A stretch of 64,000 nt of DNA from contig NC_133109.1 in the NCBI RefSeq assembly GCF_022965805.1, positions 1,627,001 to 1,691,000 of the forward strand, read 5' to 3'. The DNA is from Primulina eburnea (lineage: Eukaryota; Streptophyta; Magnoliopsida; Lamiales; Gesneriaceae). A program made the translations under genes and the position numbers. Below the pieces are notes generated by a model. The model was not told the origin of the DNA, made no database searches, and worked only from the letters and a program-made list of their open reading frames with translations. This document shows positions 1 through 13,850 of the stretch, piece by piece. Every line of letters begins with the position of its first letter. Position 1 is the stretch's first letter.

Positions 1-178
1 AAGTGTGGAATTTTTTTTAAAAAATAAACTGCCACATGGGGCGTTCATCGGCGTTCATACAGATGAACGCCCCATGCCCTCTCTCCTGTGAGTGGGCGTT
101 ATAACGCCCACTCACATTGGAGAGGGGTGTTAAATGGGTGTTATAACACCCATTTAACACCCCATTGTGGGTGCCCTT
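1..178. repeat. Three consecutive perfect hairpins, MITE-like fragment
   Basis: Three inverted repeats lie back to back. Positions 35-48 pair with 63-76. Positions 88-115 form a 28-nt uninterrupted palindrome centred on TTATAA, and its outer arms (about 78-125) also pair imperfectly. Positions 124-163 form a 40-nt uninterrupted palindrome, also centred on TTATAA. The block stops at about 178, where sequence homologous to the LTR copy at 52.2 kb begins. It therefore looks like the end of a small foldback or MITE element inserted into that LTR. The other end is outside the window, so terminal repeats and target duplication cannot be checked. Confidence 0.55.
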
Positions 179-1320
179 ACAAATATCAACGTAATAAAGT
201 AAGTATGTGATTTAGGGAAACTCGAGTCAAACCTCACTCGAGTTGTGTAATCTCAACTCAACATTAATTTATACCTTTCTTTTTGATATTCTGACCCTGT
301 CGAAGTCTCGAACTCAAAGCCTGTCAATACTCAATCTGACAATAACAATATCGAGGGTACGATATCAATACACCACTCAATCAATACTGGATATAATCAG
401 AATTCAATCAAATTCTGTTTCAACGGCATAACATCATAATTCCAATATATCCAGCCCTACCGTATCAGTCAGATATCATTCCTACCACCTCATACTCGAT
501 AATACTCCAATCATGATATCAATTCTCAATTAAGTCAACTCTAAAAATCATAACAATTTTATATGGTATTTGTTCCTCAATCCGGTTTCGATTATACGAT
601 GTCTAACATGACAAGAACATCATATATAAATCATATCAGATTCTGACAATACCATAGTTTTAAATCATATCAAAACGTAGCAAAACTTACGTCCAGTTGT
701 AGCCTACGTCGATAGGAACTCAGTACCGAAGTCGGATTCAAAATCGGACGGGCGGATTTCTCACAAAAGGCGTAAGGATTTTCAACCCTTTTTCAGAAAC
801 TTTTCTCGATTCTTTTGTTTCTGATTTCTGAAGAATTCGTTTGTGTATGGTGGTCGCGCATATGCGCGAGACACAATCTCTCAGCGCGTGTGTCTCGGCA
901 GCTTCCGCGCATATGCGCGCCTCTAGTCCGCGCATGTGCGCCAATTGTTCTGCCATGCTCGCGCATGTGCGCCGTTCACGTCGCGCAGATGCGCCGAGCA
1001 CTTCCTTAGGCTACTGGACTACACGCGCATATGCGCGCACTGACATCGCGCATATGCGCGAGACCTACTGTCTCCGCATACATCAACTCGCGCATATGCG
1101 CGCCTTCTGCCGAGCATATGCGCCAACCTTTCTGCCTACTCCGCGCATATTCGCGCATCTCGTCGCGCATGTGCGCAAGCACATCTCCTTGCACATATAT
1201 TTACATCTTTTTCCCCTTATTTTCCCGGTCTAATCCGTTCTGTTTATAATCATCTCAATTAATCAAGAAATCATCCCAGATTAATCTCAGATTACGGTAA
1301 TCCAATTCTCGGGCCTTACA
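179..1320 (+). mobile_element. 3' part of an LTR (same family as the solo LTR at 52190-56754)
   Basis: Positions 179-300 match 52880-53000 nearly base for base. Positions 500-800 match about 56010-56300, including the stretch around AAACTTACGTCCAGTTGTAG. Both copies end in TCTCGGGCCTTACA (here at 1307-1320). The copy is truncated on the left by the hairpin element and the window edge. No coding sequence is present; open frames across 738-1249 arise from the short palindromic repeat. The strand is set by the similarity to the other copy. Confidence 0.75.
857..1175. repeat. Array of GCGCATATGCGC palindromes inside the LTR
   Basis: About eleven copies of the palindrome GCGCATATGCGC or one-base variants (GCGCATGTGCGC, GCGCAGATGCGC, GCGCATATTCGC) start near 857, 907, 930, 961, 983, 1026, 1048, 1090, 1112, 1143 and 1164. 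Spacers are irregular, 10-50 bases, and unrelated to each other. Because spacers vary in length and repeats are 12 bases, this is not a CRISPR array. The array sits near the 3' end of the LTR, in the position where the second LTR copy carries a different motif (56435-56608). Confidence 0.8.
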
Positions 1321-1471
1321 GTATTCCTCCTAATAAGTATTTTTAATTTTAAAAGAACTTTTCTCTAAAATAATCATATTATAATAACATTATTTTTATA
1401 TATATACATAAAAAAATAGAATATAACAAAATGCAAGCTCAAATATGGTATTTGATAATTAAAAGAAGAGT

Positions 1472-1625
1472 GAATCTCATGTGAGATCGTCTCACGGATT
1501 TTAATTTGTGAGACGGTCAACCCTATCAATATTCAAAATAAAAAGAAATATTTTTTTATGGATGACTCAAATAATAGATTCGTCTCACAAATACGATCCG
1601 TGAGACCGTCTCACACAAGTTTTTA
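1472..1625 (-). mobile_element. MITE, GTGAGACGGTCTCAC family, minus orientation
   Basis: The element starts near ATCTCATGTGAGATCGTCTC and ends in CCGTGAGACCGTCTCACACA. The inside has the family's AATAAAAAG...TATTTTTTTATGGATGACTCAAA core in reverse orientation. There is no coding capacity. It is about 150 bp, slightly shorter than the ~180-bp copies elsewhere. Confidence 0.75.
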
Positions 1626-2205
1626 CCTTAAAAAAAATCCCAACAATATTAGATTTCACATACAATACTAACAAGTCATATGTCAGTAATAAGATTTCTA
1701 ATGATCGGATATTTTTGTTTTATTTAAAATTTTACTAAAATTCTACAAATAATTAAAAATTATATATATATAATTATGTTATCTATATATATTAATTTAT
1801 TATTCATTACAATCGAGCAATCTTCCCATTAATTATAATGAGGTGTTTAATAAACTTTTTTGTCCAAATACTAGACTTTTGTATATGCACTGTTGGCGAT
1901 GGTAAGAGCAGTGGAATTAAATAAGAGCAGAGGATTGGCAGTAATGTCGATAAGGTGATAAGTTGTGATGCATCGGTGATGATCCAATTGCAGATTGAAA
2001 ATGTGTGGCTCGGATTTTTAGATGCTACTTATATTTTATATATAACCGAAAATACCAATAAAATTAATCTTCGTTTATCAATAATCATTTATGATTCTTT
2101 ATCTATAACGCTCCTTTTTAGATTATTATCGACTCGACAAATTATTTCTAAGAGTTGTGGCGCTCAAATTCTGGCTCTTTAAAACATTGTCAGTAAAACC
2201 TAGTC
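1626..2205. other. AT-rich spacer, nothing recognised
   Basis: No coding sequence, tandem repeat or clear mobile-element end is seen. The open frame at 1955-2182 has no recognisable content. Confidence 0.6.
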
Positions 2206-2209
2206 CTCC

Positions 2210-4000
2210 AGATCTCAATCATCTAAGATTCTTTAAATGATGCATCTCTATCTAGTGCACCAATATCTTGAATGTTGAAGTTTGGCAATGTCTTTGTTAA
2301 TAAGTCAGATACATTATCACTTGAGCGAATTTGATGGACATCAATATCACCATTTTCTTGAAGCTCATGTGTATAGAAGAACTTTAGTGAAATAAGTTTT
2401 GTTATATCTCTTTTGATAGCTTCATTTTAATTGTGCAACACAAGCAGCATTATCTTCGAATATTATTGTTATGCTATCTTTGGCTGTTGGCAACCCACAC
2501 GATTCTTGAATATGTTGTGCCATGTATCTCAACCACGCACACTTTCGAATTGCTTCATGTATTACAATGATCTCAGAGTGATTTGAAGACGTCACTATTA
2601 AGGATTGCTTCACCGAATTCCATGATATAACAGTGTCTCCTCGTGTAAACACATAATCTGTCTGGGATTTATCTTTATGAGGATCAAAAAGATATCATGC
2701 ATCTGCATATCCCACTAAAGAAGACTTTGATTTTTTCGAATAAAATAATCTCATATCATTTGTACCACGAAGGTAACAACATATGTGGTTTACACCATTC
2801 TAATATCTTCGGATTGGACAAGAGTTATATCTCGCTAAAAGATTAAGATATATTTGGACGAGTACAATTGCGAGATATGACAATGCCTCAATCACACTTA
2901 GATATGGTACTTGTAGATCAACGATTTTTTCTCCATTTACAAATGGTCGAAAAAAATCTTTGTTAGCATCAAGTGATCGAACAAACATTGCTGATGCTAA
3001 TGGGTGTGCCTTGTCTATGTAAAAGTGCTTTAATTTTTTATTTTTTATTTTGTATATGATGATTGATGAACAAATATTCCCTCTTGTAAAAGTTCAATTT
3101 GCAATCCAAGACAAAAAAATTTATTTCTTAAATCTTTCATCTCAAACTCATTTTTCAAGTAATTGGCAGTTTTAGTAAGCTCTTCTGGAGTGGCAAAAAG
3201 ATTTAGATCATTAACATATACTGTCACAATTACAAAACCCTCATTTGTTCTTTTTATGAAAGTGCATGGACAAATAGCATTATTTGTGTATTATTCTTTT
3301 AACAGATATTCACTAAGACTTTCTGATACTGTTAAACTAATTAGGAATCGAAAAGTAGTGGCATCCATCATAAGTGAATATGTTTCCTCATAGTCAATTT
3401 CAGGTCTCTGGATAAAACCTTGGGCTAAGAGTCGAGCTTTGTATCTTACAATTTCACCATTTTCATTCATTTTTCGTACAAAAACACATCTGCATCCTAT
3501 TAGGATTACATTTTCAGATGTTCGTACTACAGGTCCAAACACTTTATGTCTTTCTAGTGAGTATAATTCAGTATGAATGGAATTCTTCCATTTTGGCCAA
3601 TCATATCTTTGTCAATCCTTAACAGATTGTATTTCAAGTTTTCATTAAGTATGATGTCAAGGGCGACATTTATGATAAAAATATTGTCAACAATTGTGTT
3701 ATTTCGATCCCACAATTTTTAAGATTATATATAATTTGTTGAAATCTCATTATTTTCATGAGAATTTGATTCTTCAGGAATAATATTATCTAAGTTTGGT
3801 TCATTGATTTATCTTACTATATCACCAAAGATTGCTTCTTCTAGAGCTTTCTAATTTTCTTTCTCTTGTATCTTTCTTTTCTGATGTACAATATCCTTGG
3901 AACCAATTGACCACGATTCTGGCGTAATTTAGATTCATTTGCAGGTTGAATAGTAGTTGGTCCTATGAGGACATACATTCTATCTATAGACATATAGACT
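2210..4000 (-). pseudogene. Ty1/copia polymerase remnant (reverse transcriptase and RNase H)
   Basis: Read on the minus strand, fragments in different frames line up with the end of a copia pol polyprotein. Positions 3291-3542 encode the reverse-transcriptase start (IVRYKARLLAQGF, IDYEETYS). Positions 3045-3227 encode VYVNDLNLFA, the degenerate YVDD active-site region (VNDL), followed by LKNEFEMKDL. Positions 2422-2652 encode the RNase H part (VISWNSVKQ, EFIVIHEAIRKCAWLR-like, IIFEDNAACV). Positions 2226-2330 resemble the C-terminal DNVSDLLTKTLP motif. Many stops and frame changes break it, so it is dead. No flanking LTR pair is evident. An integrase region is not recognisable upstream. Confidence 0.85.
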
Positions 4001-4095
4001 CGGTTCATATTTAGAGTAAAAATTAATAATTTTGGTATAAAAAATAATATTTTTAATAGGTTGGGTCTTGTAAGAGATCTGCTCTATAAAATTGT
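3990..4095. repeat. Degenerate MITE of the GTGAGACGGTCTCAC family or a relative
   Basis: The stretch with TCGGTTCATATTTAGAGTAA, TAAAAAATAATATTTTTAAT and GGTCTTGTAAGAGATCTGCT matches the inside and one end of the element at 15897-16045. The diagnostic palindromic ends are decayed. Confidence 0.4.
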
Positions 4096-4104
4096 TCTTT
4101 GAGT

Positions 4105-5440
4105 ATAACGCCCTGGATTCGATGAATTCGCTAAATGTACCAAGACGAATCTTTTCAGCATGCTTATGTACTCACTCACACGTACTCTAGAAAACTTCTC
4201 AGGGGTTCACTCATTACAGAATTGCCCCAAGTCGAGTACGCTTAACTTTGAAATTCTTATGTGATGAGTTCCTGAAAAGAAGATGAACCTTCTTGATATG
4301 AGAGTACTTATCAAATTTTTTAAGCAAATATCAGTTGCATGGTCCATACCTGAATAGTTTTGGAATCTCTCTTCTTCCGGTGTAAGATCGGTTCATTCAT
4401 GTTTCTTTTGTCTAGAAGTCTACCAAGAGTCGTCATTTTTCGTGCAACCTCATGGCACCAACGATCACCCCCCGCCCTCTTCGGCCCCAGGCCTCGCATG
4501 ACCACGAGCTTTTGCTTGGTTCGTTCCTGAACCATACCATACTATGAGAGGTCGGCTCTGATATCAACTATAATGCCCCTGATTCGACGACTGTCTCCAC
4601 TGTATCAAAACGAGTTTTTCAGCATGCTTATGTTCTCACTCACATGCACCCTAGGAAACTTTCAAGGGGGTCATCAATCCCATAATTGCCCAAGTCAAGC
4701 ACGCTTAACTTTGGAGTTCTTATGTGATGAGTTCCAAAATAGAATATGCACCTTCTTGATATGAAAGTATATATCAAATTTTTTAAGCACTCATCAGCTG
4801 CACAGTCTTATACCTAAACAGTTTTGGAATCCTTCTCCTTCCGATGTAAAATCGGTTCATTCATATTCTCTTCACCTAGAAGTCTATCAAGAGCCGCTCA
4901 TTGTCCGTACAACCTCATGTCACCAGCGATTACCTCATGTCTTCTTCGCACATGCCCACCATCTTCCGCTTGGTTCATCCCCGAACCATACCGTACTAGG
5001 AGAGGTCGGCTATGATTCAAACTTTTAACGTATCGGATTCGACGACTATCCCTATTATATCAAGACGAGTCTTTTCAGCGTGCTTATGTCCTCACTCATA
5101 CGCACCTTAGGAAATTTTTCAGGGGGTCATCAATCTCAGAATTACCCCAAGTCAAGCACGCTTAACTTTTGAGTTCTTATGTGATGAGCTCCCGAAATGA
5201 AGATGCACATTCTCGATATGTGTAGTACCTATCAAATTTTTTAAGGATTCATCAACTACAAAGTCTCATACATGAACATTTTTTAAATCCCTCTCCTCCG
5301 GTGTAAGATAGGTTCATTAATGCTCCCTTCGCCTAGAAGCCTGTCAGGAGTCGCTCATTGTCCGTGCAACCTCATGGCTCTAATGATCACCCTCCGCCTT
5401 CTTCGACCCTGGATCTCACCATGAGATTGTCCCATAATAG
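4105..5440 (-). repeat. Three tandem ~460-bp TRIM/LTR-like units with PBS-like sites
   Basis: Three similar units start near 4105, 4571 and 5023 (periods about 466 and 455). Each contains TCTTTTCAGC(A/G)TGCTTATG, CGCTTAACTTT, TCTTATGTGATGAG and ACCTCATG in the same order. At the end of the first two units, on the minus strand, TTGATATCAGAGCCGACC (about 4549-4566) and a decayed version (about 5004-5020) resemble the initiator-Met tRNA primer-binding site TGGTATCAGAGC that follows plant LTRs. I infer a miniature non-coding LTR element (LTR-internal-LTR-internal-LTR) read on the minus strand; the third unit is truncated around 5440. Small open frames here are chance. Confidence 0.6.
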
Positions 5441-6160
5441 TTTTTGATTTTTTCGTAGTAGAGTAAGATATATTCGTAATAAAATAAAGTACCAAGTCCA
5501 AGATATCATATGAAATTTGAGAATATAATATTGTCACATTATCAACCACATCTATCTTATAATGCGATTACTTTGATTATGTTACGTAAAGAAACAAAAA
5601 TCCCCTTCTTTCATTTAATATAAAAATTTATCATTAATTAAAATCTAATTTGGAATATTTTTTTACCCACTTATAACTGCTATCTAATTTATATGACTAA
5701 ATATTGCTTTATCCTTATCTTTACATTTACATTAAAAAATATAAGATAAATTATTTAATTTAATTCATGGTTAATTGCTTCATAAGATTATCAAGGCAAA
5801 TTAATTATAATTTTTATCCATATGAATGGATAGTGTGCATGAATTAATTAAAATTTATGGCCTTTTTTATATAAAAAAAAAGTTATTTCAAGATACCCTT
5901 CTTTCCTTCAACTACACACAAACCGAAGATCCTTTGTTTTCTTTTTCTTTAAATAAAATCCAAACAAAGAGAGAATAAAATGCAATGGCAAGAATATCAG
6001 TACACACTTACGAAAAATCATCAAGCTCATACATCTCTTGACCTAATGATATATCTCTTTTCAAAATTTTAAAAACTGTATAGTTCGTGAAATATTATTT
6101 TTTATGGAAAGAAAATTATTTTTCATGATAAATATGGTTCAGATCAACCCGTCTAATAAA
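5441..6160. other. AT-rich spacer, nothing recognised
   Basis: No gene, tandem repeat or element end could be supported in this stretch. Confidence 0.5.
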
Positions 6161-6162
6161 TG

Positions 6163-6350
6163 GCAAAAACTTGTGTGAGACGGTCTCACGGGTCATATTT
6201 GTGAGACGGATCTCTTATTTGGGTCATCCATGAATAAGTATTACTTTTTATGCTAATAGTATTACTTTTTATTGTGAATATGGGTAGGGTTGACCCGTCT
6301 CACGGATTAAGATCCGTGAGACGGTCTCACATGAGACCTACTCCTAATAA
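6163..6350 (+). mobile_element. MITE, GTGAGACGGTCTCAC family, plus orientation
   Basis: This is a well-preserved copy. It begins AAAACTTGTGTGAGACGG and ends CCGTGAGACGGTCTCACATG. The interior has TTGGGTCATCCATGAATAAG, ATTACTTTTTATGCTAATAG and GGGTAGGGTTGACCCGTCTC. About 180 bp, non-coding. Confidence 0.85.
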
Positions 6351-6547
6351 ATATAGATATGTCCATTTATTAAATTTTTGCAACACAAATTAGTTTTTAG
6401 TTGCATTATTAATTTTCCATTTTTTTAAATTCTATTAGTTAGTTATTAATTAATTTTGATTACTTTATTTTGTTAATAATTAATTACGTTTTAACTGAAT
6501 AAATAACAAGATTAGGTGGGACAAACTCACAAAACAAAGCTAGATAA

Positions 6548-6730
6548 GACAAAAATTTGTGTGAGACGGTTTCACGGGTCGTATTTGTGAGACAGATCTC
6601 TTATTTGAGTCACCCATGAAAAAGTCTTACTTTTTATGCTTATAATATAACTTTTTATTGTGAATATGGGAAGAGTTGACCCGTCTCATAGATTATGATC
6701 CATGAGACGGTCTCACATGAGATCCACTCG
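6548..6730 (+). mobile_element. MITE, GTGAGACGGTCTCAC family, plus orientation
   Basis: A second copy lies only about 200 bp after the previous one, in the same orientation. It begins AAAATTTGTGTGAGACGG and ends CATGAGACGGTCTCACATGA. The core is the same, with a few substitutions (TTTGAGTCACCCATGAAAAA). Confidence 0.85.
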
Positions 6731-7652
6731 CTAGATAATTATGATCGATACTCCATTACGTACGTGCATTCACATTTTTATACTAAAAAACATGTTTATT
6801 TTATCAAAATTGAAAACTTCACACATAAAACCCACAAAATATTTAAAAAAAAAAACGATACACCAAATTATGAATAGACCCAACATAAGCTTATGATGAT
6901 AATATCTCGCATATTATTTCGATTCTCGAAGTAAAATACACTTATATAATCGTCTCGAATCATAGATCTCGTCTCAAATTCGACATCGATAATTAAACTA
7001 TCTCGAATAATTAAATAAGAGGGATGACATAAAGAATACTATACTATATACTAAAGGCAAGCATTTGCTTTTTCTTTTTTCCCTTGGGACGCGTTTTGCT
7101 TTTGTTCTACGAATAGAGAACCCTACCCGCCCCTCCTCCCCCAAGCCTCCACTCCAAAGTTATGCTCTCGAATCAGTGGGTCCCCACCGCAGACACAACA
7201 AAAGTCAAACTGTACAACTCTTTCAAATAGTCAAAATGTACAACTTGTGATTTACAGAGAAAAAATAGGGCCAATCTCTGTTTTCTTGTTCAATTTTCTT
7301 TCCCCATAGTTTGACCATGGATTCATTCGATGGAATCAAGTGCAATCTACCTGAGTTCTTGTAAAACTTACGGGATTCGATCTCCATCGTTCGATTTAAA
7401 CGATCCAGACACACTAAAATATACAGGTTCTTTAATTTTTCCTGTCTGGGGAATACTATCAAATGATACAGGATATTAAGGAATTGTGACACACAATAAA
7501 AGGAAGTGAATACTTTAAAGTTTTCAAATTTTTTCAAATGAGTAGTGTCACATCTTTCTTCTAAAATAAAATAAGGTAACATCTAGATATCTATGTTTTT
7601 TTTTTATTGAGCAAGAATTATTTAAAATAGACAAAACAAATGTGTATGTATA

Positions 7653-7690
<38 letters not shown>

Positions 7691-8086
7691 GTATACATAC
7701 AGTGAAACAAAGTCAATGCATTATTATAATAAAAACATATATTGAGTATGTGGACTTGCTTGTGAGATGAAGCAACTGATTTATTTTAATAAAGCTCACA
7801 TGACAATGTCGGGCTTGGACTTTGATGTTCCTTCAGAAATCTCATGTATCATTAAATTCATTTTCAGACTTTGACAATTTCTCAGACTTTGATAATTTCG
7901 TATTTATGTGGATTTAATAAGTCTAGTTGATTTATTTTTTGATATTATTTTACATTGTTAACATGTTGCGGAACCGGATCCAGGGCATACATGCAGAATA
8001 TCCCATAGTGTTTCATTCAAGAAATATATATCAAATATTGTATAAAGTTTACAAAAACTATCTCGCAAACCTTGTACAATTTTTGA

Positions 8087-8125
<39 letters not shown>

Positions 8126-8128
8126 TAT

Positions 8129-8162
<34 letters not shown>

Positions 8163-8471
8163 TGCAAAGATGGCCGACAAAATATGAAAGCCATTTTGGA
8201 GAAATATTCGATAATAACGCACTGAACAAAAACAGTGCAGATTCCAATGTGCAATATCTGTGATCACCCTTTAATAATGTACCTAAAGAAAGAGTGTGGC
8301 TGTTTCTGAAACTACTAAGAACACAAAATTTTACAGTTTTTTTTATCAAGAAAAAAACGATGTCGCCCAGAATAATATGTAGAGAAGAAATGCGACTTGC
8401 GGGCAGACAGTTGATCTTGAAAATCCCAAAACATGGCGATTTGAATTGCAGAAACGGATTCGTGCTTGGGA
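6731..8471. other. Spacer with microsatellites, 3' flank of the tRNA synthetase gene
   Basis: It contains an (AC)n(AT)n tract at about 7654-7690 and a longer (AT)n/(AC)n tract at about 8086-8162. Open frames across these tracts are low-complexity artefacts. The last few hundred bases before 8471 are presumably the 3' UTR of the minus-strand prolyl-tRNA synthetase gene. No other gene is seen. Confidence 0.6.
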
Positions 8472-12175
<3,704 letters not shown>

Positions 12176-12315
12176 TTACGAGTCAATTTTGTGTGAGACG
12201 GATCTCTTCTTTAGGTTATTCGTGAAAAATATTACTTTTTATGTAAAAAAATATTACTTATTGTTGTAAATATGAACATGGTTGACTCGAATATGTGAAC
12301 CCGTCTCAAACTATA
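12176..12315 (+). mobile_element. Degenerate MITE, GTGAGACGGTCTCAC family
   Basis: TTTTGTGTGAGACGGATCTC is followed by ATTACTTTTTATGT and by a decayed right end (GAACCCGTCTCAAACTATA). The first terminal palindrome has lost its second half, and the copy is about 140 bp. Confidence 0.6.
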
Positions 12316-13285
12316 TCTACTATTTATTATATTTAAAAATTCTTATTTCAAAATTTATCATTTTCGATAATTAAGGTTAGAATGATAAACATAATACATG
12401 TATGTCAAGTTAAGCATTTCTATTGTTGGATTTCTAGAGTGCTAATACAACAATGTTCATTAAACACCAAATAACCCCTCAAACTAAAAAAAACACACGC
12501 ATACACCCCCATAACGGGAGAGGTATGGATGTTCGATCATGTGATTTCGCGAGGCAACACACTTTCATGGAATCCCGACAGAATCCTCTTGCCGAACAAT
12601 CAAATCCCACGTCATATAATCAGAATCTGATGTCACCTGACCCGTGAAACTGCACAACTTGCCATGCGTACGTGCAGAGACTTAATGCTGCAGCAACTGC
12701 CATAGGTACTGCTTGAAACAGAGTCCATACATATTTATACAATTTTTTGCATGAAGGCTGCAGCGTTTATGTGAGTTTCATACATTTATTGATTTGAATT
12801 GTGATGCGGGAAATATAATGACTAACCAAATCAAGGGATTCAGGTAGTCCTTCAAATTATGATCAGATTGGTTATTTGAATGGTCTTTTGATCCTATGTG
12901 TCAGCTAACAAAATGGAAATCCAATTAATGATCTTCTCGGGGCTGTCACTTGTTTCACGAACGAACTTTAGATGCGTTGGGGATTACCCGACGAAAACTC
13001 TCCGAGGCTCAAGTCAACCATCACCTTAAAATATGTTAAAAAAGAAAGAGTTTTTATATACTGTTATCGAAATGTGATACTCATCGAATCGGATTGTGTT
13101 GTTTATGTGAGTCTATGGTTAAAGATTTTAATCTTATCATTTATGTAATGAATTCTTGTTCAACAAGTGTTTGTTGATTAACTTCAAAGGAAAAAAATGT
13201 GTTTGTTGATTAATATTGAGTGATTGGATCACATGAGGTCAAAAGCTTCTAGATCTTTCTTGTTATGTGCGATTGTTTACCTTAT
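12316..13285. other. Spacer, nothing recognised
   Basis: No supported gene. The frame at 12453-12647 shows no recognisable domain and is probably chance. Confidence 0.5.
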
Positions 13286-13289
13286 CAGT

Positions 13290-13850
13290 ATCCGTGAAGA
13301 CCCGGCTGCCGTTTTAGATCACCAAACTCTGTAATGTCTTCTTCTGGAGTCTCGTCACCTTCTTGATAAATGCCCTGTTGTCCAATTTAGCATGGGGAGG
13401 CTCCTCGATTTCTCGGCTAGAACATTTCTCCTATTATGAGCAAGCTTCACCAGTCGGCTCTGTGGATCAATCAGTCCATACAGTTGGGGATCAAGGTTTG
13501 GTTCTGGAAATTTGACAACAAATGGAAGGACCCAACTCAGATCAAGGTGTGCAAAAAGAAGTTGGTCATAATGACAGTGTTATCTGAACTGATTGGTGAA
13601 GGTATTTCAATTGGCTTTATGAAGGAGTCTGTCCCCTGCACATACCAATGTAATAGAAATCATAGAAAAAGATGATTTTAGTGAACTGATAAAGTTTTGA
13701 GAATGGTTTTTACATGGAGAAGGAGAGAACATCTTCAGAAGCATCGCACATTCTCGCTCAATTCAAGCAAAGATTTCCATTTTAACAACGCAGATGAAGA
13801 ATTTTCGGATAAATCCACTATTGACTGAATGGTGGATTCCTTATATATAT
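13290..13850 (+). pseudogene. Possible decayed gene fragment, unidentified
   Basis: Base composition rises above the AT-rich surroundings. Short, interrupted frames give polar, protein-like peptides: SPVGSVDQSVHTVGDQGLVL (about 13446-13505), EGPNSDQGVQKEVGHNDSVI and, later, REHLQKHRTFSLNSSKDFHF ending near 13828. They are separated by stops and frame changes and no family is recognised. It could be an old pseudogene exon, a long non-coding transcript, or chance. Confidence 0.25.

Noticed and set aside
857..1175. CRISPR-like array
   Set aside because: Repeats are only 12 bases and variable, spacers are irregular in length, and the DNA is plant nuclear LTR sequence.
738..1249. Several overlapping long frames on both strands
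   Set aside because: They are translations of the GCGCATATGCGC array (repeating AHMR / RICA), open on both strands because the motif is palindromic and lacks stops.
7927..8349. Frames of up to 110 aa on both strands
   Set aside because: They consist of IYIYIY runs from an (AT)n/(AC)n microsatellite.
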